From: a virus
IMG/VR virus record: IMGVR_UViG_3300031951_000362
Coordinates: 1-43,520 of that record
Length of the DNA stretch: 43,520 nucleotides
Direction: 5' to 3' (one strand)
Below the pieces are notes generated by a model. That model saw only the letters and a program-made list of their open reading frames with translations. It made no database searches and was not told the DNA's origin. Position 1 is the first letter of the stretch. Each line of letters starts with the position of its first letter. Shown here in pieces: positions 35,367 to 43,520 of this stretch. The position numbers and the translations under genes were made by a program.

Positions 35367-36428
35367 ATGACTTCTTCAACTCTTTCACCGCCCATTTCAC
35401 AGAGAGGTTGGTTCGATGTCCTTGATGACTGGCTTAAACGCGATCGCTTCATATTTGTGGGTTGGTCTGGACTACTACTTTTTCCCACTGCTTATCTTGC
35501 CCTTGGTGGCTGGCTTACTGGCACGACGTTTGTTACAAGCTGGTACACCCACGGGTTGGCGTCTAGTTACCTTGAGGGCGCTAATTTCCTTACAGCTGCT
35601 GTGTCGTCGCCTGCAGATTCTATGGGTCATTCTCTTCTTTTACTTTGGGGTCCAGAGTCTCAGGGAGATATCGTCCGTTGGTTCCAACTTGGGGGACTCT
35701 GGACTTTTGTGGCGCTCCACGGAGCCTTTGCCCTTATAGGTTTCATGCTTCGCCAGTTTGAGATTGCTCGCCTGGTTGGTATCAGACCTTATAACGCAAT
35801 CGCATTCTCAGGTCCTATTGCTGTGTTCGTCAGCGTATTCCTGATGTATCCTCTGGGTCAATCCAGTTGGTTCTTCGCACCTTCCTTTGGTGTTGCTGCT
35901 ATCTTCAGGTTCCTTCTGTTCCTTCAGGGTTTCCACAATTGGACGCTAAACCCCTTCCATATGATGGGAGTTGCTGGTATACTAGGAGGAGCACTACTCT
36001 GTGCTATTCACGGTGCAACAGTTGAGAACACACTTTATGAAGACAGTGATCAATCAAATACTTTCAAAGCGTTTGAGCCTACCCAAGAAGAAGAAACTTA
36101 TTCAATGGTTACTGCCAACAGATTTTGGTCCCAGATCTTTGGTATTGCTTTTTCTAATAAACGTTGGCTGCATTTCTTTATGCTTTTTGTACCCGTTATG
36201 GGCCTTTGGACTTCTTCTATCGGCATCATTGGTCTTGCTCTTAACCTAAGAGCTTATGATTTTGTATCTCAGGAAGTTAGAGCGGCAGAAGATCCAGAGT
36301 TTGAAACTTTCTACACGAAGAATATATTATTAAACGAGGGCTTGCGTGCTTGGATGGCTCCTGTGGATCAGATTCATGAAAATTTTGTATTTCCAGATGA
36401 GGTTCTCCCAAGAGGGAATGCTCTCTAA
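35367..36428 (+). CDS. psbD: Photosystem II D2 protein
   Basis: 353 residues, within one or two of host D2. [11 protein letters not shown]-type start ([19 protein letters not shown]), Tyr161 in [11 protein letters not shown] (TyrD), His198 in NPFHMMG and His215 in CAIHGATVE (chlorophyll and iron/quinone ligands), and [14 protein letters not shown] at the C-terminus are all as expected. AGGAGG lies unusually close (two bases) to the ATG. No intron. Pairs with D1 in the photosystem II core; carrying both keeps the repair cycle supplied during infection. Confidence 0.97.
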   Translation: MTSSTLSPPISQRGWFDVLDDWLKRDRFIFVGWSGLLLFPTAYLALGGWLTGTTFVTSWYTHGLASSYLEGANFLTAAVSSPADSMGHSLLLLWGPESQGDIVRWFQLGGLWTFVALHGAFALIGFMLRQFEIARLVGIRPYNAIAFSGPIAVFVSVFLMYPLGQSSWFFAPSFGVAAIFRFLLFLQGFHNWTLNPFHMMGVAGILGGALLCAIHGATVENTLYEDSDQSNTFKAFEPTQEEETYSMVTANRFWSQIFGIAFSNKRWLHFFMLFVPVMGLWTSSIGIIGLALNLRAYDFVSQEVRAAEDPEFETFYTKNILLNEGLRAWMAPVDQIHENFVFPDEVLPRGNAL

Positions 36429-36445
36429 ATATGTCGTATAATACA

Positions 36446-36473
36446 AGACCCCCCCTCAAAGGGGTCTTTTTTT
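36446..36473 (+). terminator. Rho-independent terminator of psbD
   Basis: AAGACCCC (36445-36452) pairs with GGGGTCTT (36461-36468), followed by T. TATAAT (36437-36442) lies just before it without a -35. Confidence 0.88.
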
Positions 36474-36479
36474 AACTCT

Positions 36480-36734
36480 ATGAAGAAACAAAAAACACTC
36501 TGGCGTTTGTGGGCAAAAGCACTTGGCGAGAAGTCAGGTAAAAACGATAGAGAGTCTGATACTATTGCTATTATACGCACCCTTATTTTTATCACATACC
36601 TGATTACAAATATCGCAATCGTAGCAAACGCAATAAGACACTGGAATGATAACAACGGAAACACCATACAAACTCGCAGAGATAATACGGGATACTTGGC
36701 CAAATCTTTACAGACCGCCAAAAAAGAAGTATAA
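36480..36734 (+). CDS. Small conserved-type membrane protein
   Basis: 84 residues. LWRLWAKALGEKSGKNDRES at the N-terminus and one membrane helix (TLIFITYLITNIAIVANAI), then a polar tail. The LWRLWAKALGE pattern is familiar from T4-like cyanophages. Starts on the T-rich end of the psbD terminator, so it needs read-through or a promoter I do not see. Confidence 0.65.
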   Translation: MKKQKTLWRLWAKALGEKSGKNDRESDTIAIIRTLIFITYLITNIAIVANAIRHWNDNNGNTIQTRRDNTGYLAKSLQTAKKEV

Positions 36735-36757
36735 TGAAGAGAGACTAGAAAAACCAG

Positions 36758-37039
36758 ATGATCGGAAACCTTGAACCTGAGGAAAATGTAATGAGAAGTG
36801 CTGATTGGGTAGAACATCTTAATAGTGCTCTTCAAAAATTGAAATGGACTGCTGATGATGATATTGCTGTTGAAATCGGTGGAGTTGCTTTCAGTGGTAT
36901 TAAGCAAACCGAAAGTGCAAATCCAAAGTGGTCAAAACCATACGGAACAATTTCCTATCAGAATGATGCCTTCATTGTAATTAAAAATAAAAGTAGAAGT
37001 CCAGTAGTTCCTTCGCAACCTAATAATGAAAAAGTATAA
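36758..37039 (+). CDS. Hypothetical small soluble protein
   Basis: 93 residues; in-frame ATG 36791 with AGGA upstream is an alternative, shorter start (82 residues). WVEHLNSALQKLKWTADDDI and NPKWSKPYGTISYQNDAFIV suggest a small alpha/beta domain. Overlaps the next gene by 14 bases. No family recognised. Confidence 0.6.
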   Translation: MIGNLEPEENVMRSADWVEHLNSALQKLKWTADDDIAVEIGGVAFSGIKQTESANPKWSKPYGTISYQNDAFIVIKNKSRSPVVPSQPNNEKV

Positions 37040-37349
37040 TGACGAGCACTTTACAGTAAGAGAAAGAAGAACTCATAAAAAAATTTGTGACTGTGGTAGT
37101 TTTGAAGATGCAAGAATGATGATGAGTCTGGACGGACCAAATCGTGAGATTGTAAAAAACAAGGTGCTGATGGACCAGGTAATAGATATTGAAACTCCAA
37201 AGGCACTTCCAACCAATGAGATTGTCGTCAATATGGATGGTGGTGTTGGTGGTTCTTGGAAGGAAATATATGAAGAATTTGATGATGCGTTTGGTGTTGA
37301 AAATCAAAAACAATTAAACCAGAGCGATGCCAAAGTTTTCGTACCCTAA
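37026..37349 (+). CDS. Hypothetical small soluble protein
   Basis: 107 residues. Starts HFTVRERRTHKKICDCGSFE, continues with an acidic middle and MDGGVGGSWKEIYEEFDDAF. Overlaps both neighbours, as usual in this compact stretch. No family recognised. Confidence 0.6.
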   Translation: MKKYNDEHFTVRERRTHKKICDCGSFEDARMMMSLDGPNREIVKNKVLMDQVIDIETPKALPTNEIVVNMDGGVGGSWKEIYEEFDDAFGVENQKQLNQSDAKVFVP

Positions 37350-37476
37350 TGACCCAAAGGATTCCAAGTGTCCTTATTGTGGTGAGTCTGGTAAACTTTG
37401 CTCTCATGTAGATAGTATGGCACGGGCATGGGCACGAGGAGCATGTAAGAGAATAAATATAGATAAGTCGCAGTAA
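37327..37476 (+). CDS. Small zinc-finger-like protein
   Basis: 49 residues: DSKCPYCGESGKLCSHVDSM has CxxC...C...H spacing suitable for one zinc ion, followed by a basic tail (RAWARGACKRINIDK). Could bind nucleic acid. A late promoter box lies in its last codons. Confidence 0.55.
   Translation: MPKFSYPNDPKDSKCPYCGESGKLCSHVDSMARAWARGACKRINIDKSQ
37452..37459 (+). promoter_or_regulatory. Late promoter variant before the HNH gene
   Basis: AATAAATA, 21 bases before ATG 37480, inside the end of the preceding gene. Confidence 0.55.
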
Positions 37477-37479
37477 TTT

Positions 37480-37851
37480 ATGGGACCTCTACACTCTCCA
37501 AAAGAATACTTGTTTAATCTATACACAACAAGTTCTGGAGAGGCAAAACGAATGTGGAAGAAACATATAAAAGAGCAATGGAATCATCAATGTGCTTATT
37601 GTGGATCAGGAGAAAATCTCACAATAGACCACATTGTTCCACAGTCCAAAGGTGGAATGGACTTCACAAAGAATGTAGTTTGCTGCTGTCACTCCTGTAA
37701 TCAAGATAAGGGGTACGAGCATTGGAAACTGTGGTATGTTCAGCAAGAATTTTATAGTGAAGAAAGGATCAATAAAATAGAAGAGTGGATGAAACCAGAT
37801 CCACCAGTAAACCTATTTAAATATCGTCCGAGAAGAAATAATTTTTCTTAA
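37480..37851 (+). CDS. HNH endonuclease
   Basis: 123 residues. CAYCGSGENLTIDHIVPQSK followed by GGMDFTKNVVCCCHSCNQDK is a canonical HNH core: zinc-binding CxxC pairs, catalytic DH in IDHIVP and the Asn in TKNVV. The C-terminal tail (EEWMKPDPPVNLFKYRPRR) is basic. Small free-standing HNH enzymes in T4-like phages are often homing nucleases; it lies right before the fibre genes with its own late promoter. Confidence 0.9.
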   Translation: MGPLHSPKEYLFNLYTTSSGEAKRMWKKHIKEQWNHQCAYCGSGENLTIDHIVPQSKGGMDFTKNVVCCCHSCNQDKGYEHWKLWYVQQEFYSEERINKIEEWMKPDPPVNLFKYRPRRNNFS

Positions 37852-37878
37852 TAAATATAAGGAGCAGTATATACTGCT
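37850..37878 (+). promoter_or_regulatory. Late promoter variant and 16-base palindrome before fibre genes
   Basis: AATAAATA (37850-37857) followed by the perfect palindrome AGCAGTATATACTGCT (37863-37878). The start would be near 37864, so the palindrome forms the 5' end hairpin of the mRNA or binds a dimeric protein. Confidence 0.6.
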
Positions 37879-37903
37879 ATTAAGGTAAATACCGAATCTA
37901 GTA

Positions 37904-38677
37904 ATGGCAGATCCTAAGATTATAATTAGGCGTAGTGCTACGCCTGGTAAAGTTCCTACTGAAAGTCAGCTATCTCTTGGTGAGTTAGCTATTAACACAT
38001 ATGACGGTAAACTTTATCTTGAGCAGGATCAGACATCAACAGGATTAGGTGTCACCGTAATAGCAGTTAATCCTTGGAGTGTTGGGATTGGCAGCACTGC
38101 ATATAATACTTATTTTACCTCAGGTAATGTCGGTCTTGGATTAACAAATCCAACACAAAGATTGGACATTGATGGGGGAATAAGAATTCGTGGTGCATTA
38201 TATGATAGTAATAATGTTGTAGGTGCTGCCGGATCAATCCTTACTTCAACTGGAATTGGAGTTAGTTGGACTACACCTTCTGCTGGTTCTGGTGGAAGTA
38301 GTGAATCCTATTGGTCATCTACCGTATTAGGAATACATACTCTTTCTAATGTTGGTATAGGAACTGAAATTCCAACATCAAAACTGACTGTTTCTGGTGA
38401 TGTAAATGTAAGTGGAGTAGTAACAGCTAGTGCATTTGTCGGTGATGGATCTGGACTAACTGGGATTGTTGCTGTTGGGTCTGGTATTGCAATTCAAGAT
38501 GAAGGAATACAAGTTGGATCTGCAAGTACGACTCTTAATTTTGTTGGAACTGGTGTTTCTGCGTTTATTGTAGGTAATATAACAGAAGTTGTTATAGATT
38601 TGCAAGGAAATCTTGATGGTGGATCGCCATCATCAAATTATGGTGGAATAGAAAATGTTAATGGAGGAGGCATTTAA
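37904..38677 (+). CDS. Probable tail-fibre or virion surface protein
   Basis: 257 residues. The N-terminal KIIIRRSATPGKVPTESQLS, then LGELAINTYDGKLYL matches the head of many phage fibre proteins (GELAxNxxDGKLY), which attaches to the baseplate or trimerises. The rest is Gly/Ser/Thr/Val-rich with a repeated DVNVSGVVTASAFVGDGSGL-type beta pattern, as in trimeric beta-helical fibres. Behind a late promoter. First of four fibre-region genes spaced 5-11 bases apart. Confidence 0.8.
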   Translation: MADPKIIIRRSATPGKVPTESQLSLGELAINTYDGKLYLEQDQTSTGLGVTVIAVNPWSVGIGSTAYNTYFTSGNVGLGLTNPTQRLDIDGGIRIRGALYDSNNVVGAAGSILTSTGIGVSWTTPSAGSGGSSESYWSSTVLGIHTLSNVGIGTEIPTSKLTVSGDVNVSGVVTASAFVGDGSGLTGIVAVGSGIAIQDEGIQVGSASTTLNFVGTGVSAFIVGNITEVVIDLQGNLDGGSPSSNYGGIENVNGGGI

Positions 38678-38682
38678 AAAAA

Positions 38683-39384
38683 ATGGCAACTAGAATTCAA
38701 ATTAGAAGAGGAAGTTCTGCAGACTGGACAAATGCCAATCCAGTGCTTGCTGAAGGTGAGTTGGGTTTAGAATTAGATACTGGAAGAATTAAAGTTGGTT
38801 TAGGAACCACATCATGGAATTATCTTGATTATCGGTACGGTACTGCATCTGCTGGATCTAATACTGAAGTTATTTTCAATGATAATTTAACTCTTGGAGC
38901 ATCTTCTAACTTCACATTCGATAAAAACACTTCGGATCTTAAAATTGGTGGAGTCAGTGGAATAGGAATTAATACTAGCACTATTAAAATCAATGGAACA
39001 GATGTTCTTTCATCAAATACACTTGGTTCTGGTATAGTTAATTCTTCACTTACATCTGTTGGTACTCTCAACCAGTTAAGTGTTTCTGGTATTGTAACCA
39101 TAAGCACTTTAGATGTAACAACTGGTACTATTGATTACTTATCTGGTACTAATGTTTCCTATAGTGGTATTGGTACTATTGAAGGGACTTTAAATGTTGG
39201 AGCAGCTGGGACAGTTATTACCACATCTATTGGTGGTGAAGTTGGAATAAATTCCACTGTACCTACATATAAATTAGATGTTGGTGGAGATATAAATAGT
39301 TCGACAGATCTTAAAATTGATGGAATTAGTGTTCTTACCACAGCAAGTAATGATGCACTTGCACTTGCAATCGCACTAGGATAA
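38683..39384 (+). CDS. Probable tail-fibre protein
   Basis: 233 residues. IQIRRGSSADWTNANPVLAE, then GELGLELDTGRIKVGLGTTS is the same fibre-head module in a second version. Following beta-rich repeats (VSGIVTISTLDVTTG, NVGAAGTVITTSIGGEVGIN) suit a trimeric shaft. Five bases after the previous gene. Role in host recognition inferred. Confidence 0.8.
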   Translation: MATRIQIRRGSSADWTNANPVLAEGELGLELDTGRIKVGLGTTSWNYLDYRYGTASAGSNTEVIFNDNLTLGASSNFTFDKNTSDLKIGGVSGIGINTSTIKINGTDVLSSNTLGSGIVNSSLTSVGTLNQLSVSGIVTISTLDVTTGTIDYLSGTNVSYSGIGTIEGTLNVGAAGTVITTSIGGEVGINSTVPTYKLDVGGDINSSTDLKIDGISVLTTASNDALALAIALG

Positions 39385-39389
39385 TAAAA

Positions 39390-39719
39390 ATGGCAAATTT
39401 ATTTAAAAGTTATACTAAAGCAAATGTAGGAACTGCTGCAAGTGATATTTACACTGTTCCCGGCGCGACTACATCCGTAATTGTGGGACTGTGTTTGGTA
39501 AACACAGTAGAATATCCTATAAATGCTAATGTTCTTGTAGACAAGGCAGGTGCTTCTGATACAGTTTATCTTGCTAAAAGTTTAGAACTTTCAGATGGAT
39601 CTCTTTATGAGTTTAATGGTGGCAATAAAATCATTTTAGAGACCGGTGATAAATTGCAGGTATTTTCCAATATATCTTCCAGTATTGATGTAATGTTGAG
39701 TATTCTAGAACAAACTTAG
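39390..39719 (+). CDS. Small virion-type beta-sandwich protein
   Basis: 109 residues, five bases after the previous gene. SYTKANVGTAASDIYTVPGA and then alternating strands ending DVMLSILEQT give a jelly-roll-like pattern common to small phage head or fibre decoration proteins. Likely a virion component because of its place. Confidence 0.65.
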   Translation: MANLFKSYTKANVGTAASDIYTVPGATTSVIVGLCLVNTVEYPINANVLVDKAGASDTVYLAKSLELSDGSLYEFNGGNKIILETGDKLQVFSNISSSIDVMLSILEQT

Positions 39720-39730
39720 GGGTAAGATAG

Positions 39731-42700
39731 ATGGCATATTTCGGTAAGAAACCAGAAAGACTTCGTGGTAAGGTTTACGATTATAATAATCAGGTTGGAG
39801 TAGCTGGATCCGTTTTAGTTTCTACAGGATCTTCTGTAGAATGGACATCTAGTAGTAGTGTTGTATCGCTAGGAATAGGAACAAATAGAAATGCTGAATT
39901 TCAGCAAGTTAATGTTTCAGGAGTAACCACTTCAGCAGGTGGTTTTGTAGGTAATTTAACTGGAACTGCAACAACAGCAACAAATCTTTCTGATGCTGCA
40001 AATATTACTACTGGAACTATTAATGCCTCTAGATTATCTGGATCTTATGATATTGATATAAGTGGCAATGCTGCAACTGCAGATTATGCTGATGTATCGG
40101 GTATTTCTACATATTCCACATCAGCAGGTATAGCAACTTATGCAACTACTGCGGGTATTGCAACAGCACTTCAGAACTCAAGAACATTTGAAATTACAGG
40201 AGACGTTGTTGCATCAGCGATCAGTTTTGATGGAACTGGAAATGTTTCATTAGCGGCAACTATTCAACCAAATTCAGTTGGATTGGGAACCGATACGACT
40301 GGAGATTATGTAAGAGATATTACAGGAACTGCAAATCAAATTACCATAACTGGTGGCACTGGTGAAGGTTCGACACCAACATTAAGTATTCCAAATCAAT
40401 TCACAGTACCACAGGATATAGAAGTTACAAGAGATCTTCAAGTCAATCGTAATTTAAATGTTAACGGAAACATTACTATTGGTGGAACAACAGCGACATT
40501 ACTTACAAGTGAATTAAAAATTTATGATCCAGATATTGTTCTTGGTTTTAGAACTGATGCATTTGGTAATGATGCTTCTAATGATAATACTGCAAATCAT
40601 GGTGGTATTGCTGTTGCATCAACTGAAGGTTCTCCACTAGTTAATCTTTTTATTGCTGGTATTGAAACTACGCCTACCACATATAAAAAGATTATGTGGT
40701 TCAAGGCGGGTGAATTTTCTGGACTTGGAACTGATGCTTGGTTATCAAACTATGCCGTTGGTATTGGTTCTACGCAAGTTCCTAATGGTGTTAGACTTGC
40801 TGCTGGAGCAGTCCAATTTACTGAAAGAGATTTAATTTCTGTTAGAAATATTAATTCATCCGGTATTATTACTTCGGATAGTGGGATTAGTGTATCTAAT
40901 GGCGGGATTAATATAACAGGTGTCTCTACATTTGTTGATAGTGTTAAATTTAATTCAACTTTAAAAGATTATTTTGGTAATGTTGGTGCAGCTTCTTCTG
41001 TTTTAATTTCAACGGGGTCTGGAATTAAATGGGAATCAATTGAAACTGCGGCTTTACAAGGTGCTGAAGGTGCTCAAGGAACTACAGGTGCTGAAGGTGC
41101 TCAAGGTGCTGTAGGGGATCAAGGTGCTCAAGGTGCTCAAGGATCTACAGGTGCTCAAGGTGCTCAAGGATCTACAGGTGCTGAAGGTGCTCAAGGAACC
41201 GCTGGTGCTCAAGGAACCGCTGGTGCTCAAGGAACCGCTGGTGCTCAAGGAACCGCTGGTGCTCAAGGATCTACAGGTGCTGAAGGTGCTCAAGGTGCTG
41301 TAGGGGATCAAGGTGCTCAAGGTGCTCAAGGAACCGCTGGTGCTCAAGGAACTACAGGTGCTGAAGGTGCTCAAGGTGCTCAAGGATCTACAGGTGCTCA
41401 AGGTGCTCAAGGATCTACAGGTGCTCAAGGTGCTCAAGGATCTACAGGTGCTCAAGGTGCTCAAGGATCTACAGGTGCTGAAGGTGCTCAAGGTGCTGTA
41501 GGGGATCAAGGTGCTCAAGGATCTACAGGTGCTCAAGGTGCTCAAGGAACCGCTGGTGCTCAAGGTGCTGAAGGTGCTCAAGGTGCTCAAGGAACCGCTG
41601 GTGCTCAAGGTGCTGAAGGTGCTCAAGGTTCCACAGGTGCTACTGGTGCTCAAGGAGTTCAGGGTGCTGATGGAAACTTTGGTGGTGCTACCTTCGACTA
41701 TACATTTTCTACAAATACTACCGATAGCGACCCAGGAACAGGAACTCTGAAGTTTAGTGAGTCTCCTTTCTCTGGAGCACTAAACCTTTATATTGATTAT
41801 ACTGACGACAATGGAACTGATATTCAGTCGTTCTTGAGAACTATTGATGACTCTACCTCTACTATTAAGGGTCACTTTAGAATTTCAAACCGACTTGATG
41901 CCTCAGACTTTGCTCTGTTTACTATTTCTTCAGTAACAGAGAACACTGGATATTTTGATGTAAGTTCTTCATACGTTTCAGGAAGTGCTACATCATTCTC
42001 CAATGGTGAAGACGTTATTATTACTTTTGCTAGAACTGGTGATAAGGGTGATACTGGAGCACAAGGAACCGCTGGTGCTCAAGGTTCCACAGGTGCTACT
42101 GGTGCTCAAGGTCCTCAAGGAACCGCTGGTGCTGAAGGTGCTCAAGGTGCTCAAGGAACCGCTGGTGCTGAAGGTGCTCAAGGTGCTCAAGGAACCGCTG
42201 GTGCTGAAGGTGCTCAAGGAACCGCTGGTGCTCAAGGTGCTGTAGGGGATCAAGGTGCTCAAGGAACCGCTGGTGCTCAAGGAACCGCTGGTGCTCAAGG
42301 AACCGCTGGTGCTCAAGGTCCTCAAGGAACCGCTGGTGCTGAAGGTGCTCAAGGTGCTCAAGGCGCCACTGGATCTGGTGCTCAAGGTGCTGATGGAGCA
42401 CAAGGTTCAATAGGTGCCACCGGTGCTCAAGGTTCTACTGGTGTCACTGGTGCTCAAGGTTCTACTGGTGCTCAAGGTTCCACAGGTGTCACTGGAGCAC
42501 AAGGTAATGCTGGTGCCCAAGGTTCCACAGGTGCTACCGGTGCACAAGGTTCTATAGGTGCTCAAGGTTCCACAGGTTCCACAGGTGCTCAAGGTGCTGA
42601 TGGAGCACAAGGTTCCACAGGTGCCACTGGAGCACAAGGTTCCACAGGTGTCACTGGAGCACAAGGTAATGCTGGTGCCCAAGGTTCTACTGGTTCTATA

Positions 42701-43520
42701 GGTGCTCAAGGTTCCACAGGTTCCACAGGTGCTCAAGGTGCTGATGGAGCACAAGGATCTACAGGCTCTACAGGTGCTCAAGGTACAGCAGGAGCACAAG
42801 GATCTCAAGGAACTGCTGGTGCACAAGGTACGGCAGGAGCACAAGGATCTACAGGTTCTACAGGTGCTCAAGGTGCTGATGGAAACTTTGGTGGTGCTGC
42901 TTTTGATTACACATTTGATAGTTCAACAGTAGATAGCGATCCAACACAAGGTAAATTAAGATTAAATCAAGTTGGAATAACAACAGCAAGTTATCTTTAT
43001 ATTCATAATGATGATGATAATAATGTAGATATTACAAGTTATTTACAAACAATTGATGATTCAACTTCTAATATTAAGGGACATTTCACAATTGCACAAA
43101 AAGGAAATACTGCATATTTTGGATTATTTTCAATTGTAGGTCTTCATACTGAATATACAAATTACTTTGCAGTTCCTATTTCTTATGTTTCTGGTATTAC
43201 GACATCATTTACCAATAACCTTGATGTAATTATCACATTTGCTAGAACTGGTGATAAAGGAGATACAGGTGCACAAGGTTCTACCGGTTCCACTGGAGCA
43301 CAAGGATCTACAGGTTCCACTGGAGCACAAGGATCTACAGGTTCCACTGGAGCACAAGGAACTGCTGGTGCTCAAGGTGCTGATGGATCTCAAGGTTCTA
43401 CTGGTGTCACCGGTGCTCAAGGTTCCACAGGTGCCACTGGTGCTCAAGGTTCCACAGGTGCCACAGGTGCTCAAGGTGCTGATGGAGCACAAGGTTCAAT
43501 AGGTGCCACCGGTGCTCAAG
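39731..43520 (+). CDS. Very long collagen-like tail fibre protein, 3' truncated
   Basis: At least 1263 residues, open to the window edge. 1-443: fibre-type beta repeats ([20 protein letters not shown] start, [20 protein letters not shown]). 444-648: Gly-X-Y collagen-like repeats. 649-769: a globular beta domain beginning [11 protein letters not shown]. 770-1051: second collagen-like stretch. 1052-1173: second copy of the globular domain ([11 protein letters not shown]), ending [13 protein letters not shown] as the first does. 1174 on: third collagen-like stretch. X and Y are mainly Ala, Ser, Thr, Gln, Glu; no Pro. Such repeats form triple helices in phage fibres. Thr-rich repeats are potential glycosylation sites. 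Host adhesin is the likely role. Confidence 0.85.
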   Translation, partial: MAYFGKKPERLRGKVYDYNNQVGVAGSVLVSTGSSVEWTSSSSVVSLGIGTNRNAEFQQVNVSGVTTSAGGFVGNLTGTATTATNLSDAANITTGTINASRLSGSYDIDISGNAATADYADVSGISTYSTSAGIATYATTAGIATALQNSRTFEITGDVVASAISFDGTGNVSLAATIQPNSVGLGTDTTGDYVRDITGTANQITITGGTGEGSTPTLSIPNQFTVPQDIEVTRDLQVNRNLNVNGNITIGGTTATLLTSELKIYDPDIVLGFRTDAFGNDASNDNTANHGGIAVASTEGSPLVNLFIAGIETTPTTYKKIMWFKAGEFSGLGTDAWLSNYAVGIGSTQVPNGVRLAAGAVQFTERDLISVRNINSSGIITSDSGISVSNGGINITGVSTFVDSVKFNSTLKDYFGNVGAASSVLISTGSGIKWESIETAALQGAEGAQGTTGAEGAQGAVGDQGAQGAQGSTGAQGAQGSTGAEGAQGTAGAQGTAGAQGTAGAQGTAGAQGSTGAEGAQGAVGDQGAQGAQGTAGAQGTTGAEGAQGAQGSTGAQGAQGSTGAQGAQGSTGAQGAQGSTGAEGAQGAVGDQGAQGSTGAQGAQGTAGAQGAEGAQGAQGTAGAQGAEGAQGSTGATGAQGVQGADGNFGGATFDYTFSTNTTDSDPGTGTLKFSESPFSGALNLYIDYTDDNGTDIQSFLRTIDDSTSTIKGHFRISNRLDASDFALFTISSVTENTGYFDVSSSYVSGSATSFSNGEDVIITFARTGDKGDTGAQGTAGAQGSTGATGAQGPQGTAGAEGAQGAQGTAGAEGAQGAQGTAGAEGAQGTAGAQGAVGDQGAQGTAGAQGTAGAQGTAGAQGPQGTAGAEGAQGAQGATGSGAQGADGAQGSIGATGAQGSTGVTGAQGSTGAQGSTGVTGAQGNAGAQGSTGATGAQGSIGAQGSTGSTGAQGADGAQGSTGATGAQGSTGVTGAQGNAGAQGSTGSIGAQGSTGSTGAQGADGAQGSTGSTGAQGTAGAQGSQGTAGAQGTAGAQGSTGSTGAQGADGNFGGAAFDYTFDSSTVDSDPTQGKLRLNQVGITTASYLYIHNDDDNNVDITSYLQTIDDSTSNIKGHFTIAQKGNTAYFGLFSIVGLHTEYTNYFAVPISYVSGITTSFTNNLDVIITFARTGDKGDTGAQGSTGSTGAQGSTGSTGAQGSTGSTGAQGTAGAQGADGSQGSTGVTGAQGSTGATGAQGSTGATGAQGADGAQGSIGATGAQ
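41060..41671 (+). repeat. Collagen-like coding repeat block 1
   Basis: Gly-X-Y triplets built from nearly identical 9- and 18-base units such as GGTGCTCAAGGATCTACA and GGTGCTCAAGGAACCGCT; about 68 triplets. High DNA identity favours copy-number change by recombination. Confidence 0.95.
42038..42880 (+). repeat. Collagen-like coding repeat block 2
   Basis: About 281 triplet-coded residues. The first half uses the same CAAGGAACCGCT units as block 1; the second half shifts to GGTTCCACAGGT-type units, so two repeat families were joined. Confidence 0.95.
43250..43520 (+). repeat. Collagen-like coding repeat block 3, cut by the window end
   Basis: Repeats of the GGTTCCACTGGAGCACAAGG type, continuing past the window edge. 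Confidence 0.92.

Noticed and set aside
41054-42871. Long minus-strand open frames rich in Ser, Thr, Leu and Cys
   Set aside because: They are antisense shadows of the collagen-like repeats; the regular repeat has no stops in several frames.
41313-42932. Plus-strand frames coding Leu-Lys-Val repeats
   Set aside because: Out-of-frame readings of the same Gly-X-Y repeats; the collagen-like frame is continuous with a fibre-type N-terminus.
41060-43520. CRISPR-like array
   Set aside because: The repeats are short coding triplets without unique spacers.

Overview
The window is part of the genome of a T4-like cyanophage (a myovirus of marine Synechococcus or Prochlorococcus). The evidence is the combination of a T4-type nrdA-nrdB module behind the tail of a probable primase gene, many perfect or near-perfect T4 late promoters (NATAAATA), photosynthesis genes (psbA, psbD, two hli, petF), six phage tRNAs reading mostly A-ending codons, and a fibre region with collagen-like repeats. 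Both window ends cut genes. Nearly everything is on the + strand; the exception is a three-gene cluster of exported proteins at 12996-14556.

Layout. 1-3724: primase tail, nrdA, nrdB and a small overlapping gene. 3739-7140: a late unit with two long repetitive, probably virion, proteins. 7170-9225: GIY-YIG nuclease, C39-type peptidase and T4-type lysozyme; the last two share an N-terminal module. 9221-14574: an exported autotransporter-like protein behind a leader that can hide its ribosome binding site, several small genes, a thermonuclease, and the minus-strand exported proteins. 14612-16768: tail-type lysozyme, small structural-like proteins, an RlpA-like protein and an exported protein. 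16771-22187: tRNA genes (Arg, Asn, Thr, Gly, Ser, Pro) mixed with short conserved phage genes, two small outer-membrane-like barrels, an HNH nuclease and strong sigma70-type promoters. 22190-31482: a structured leader ending in a terminator, then eleven tightly packed glycan genes. 31581-36428: hli, petF, hli, peroxiredoxin, psbA split by a group I intron, a free-standing endonuclease, a small membrane protein and psbD. 36480-37851: small genes and an HNH nuclease. 37904-43520: virion/fibre proteins, ending in a very long collagen-like fibre that runs off the window.

How the parts fit: NrdAB supplies deoxynucleotides, D1/D2/Hli/ferredoxin keep photosynthetic electron flow and redox balance going in the infected cell, and the wall enzymes and nucleases serve entry, host DNA breakdown or lysis. 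The glycan island is the most unusual block. It contains a GT11 alpha-1,2-fucosyltransferase next to a GT6 (ABO-type) transferase, which is the enzyme order that makes blood-group A/B-like epitopes, together with a fused HAD-nucleotidyltransferase, a TylF-type methyltransferase, a GDPD-like protein and six further known or likely glycosyltransferases. Its target (host surface glycan or the phage's own collagen-like fibre) cannot be decided from sequence.

Regulation that can be read directly: sigma70-like promoters overlapping late promoters at psbA, psbD and the 17530 gene; inverted repeats centred on the -10 box of three early-type promoters; long folded leaders before psbA, the 9365 gene, the 17530 gene and the glycan operon. 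All functional calls rest on motif recognition by eye; no database search was run.
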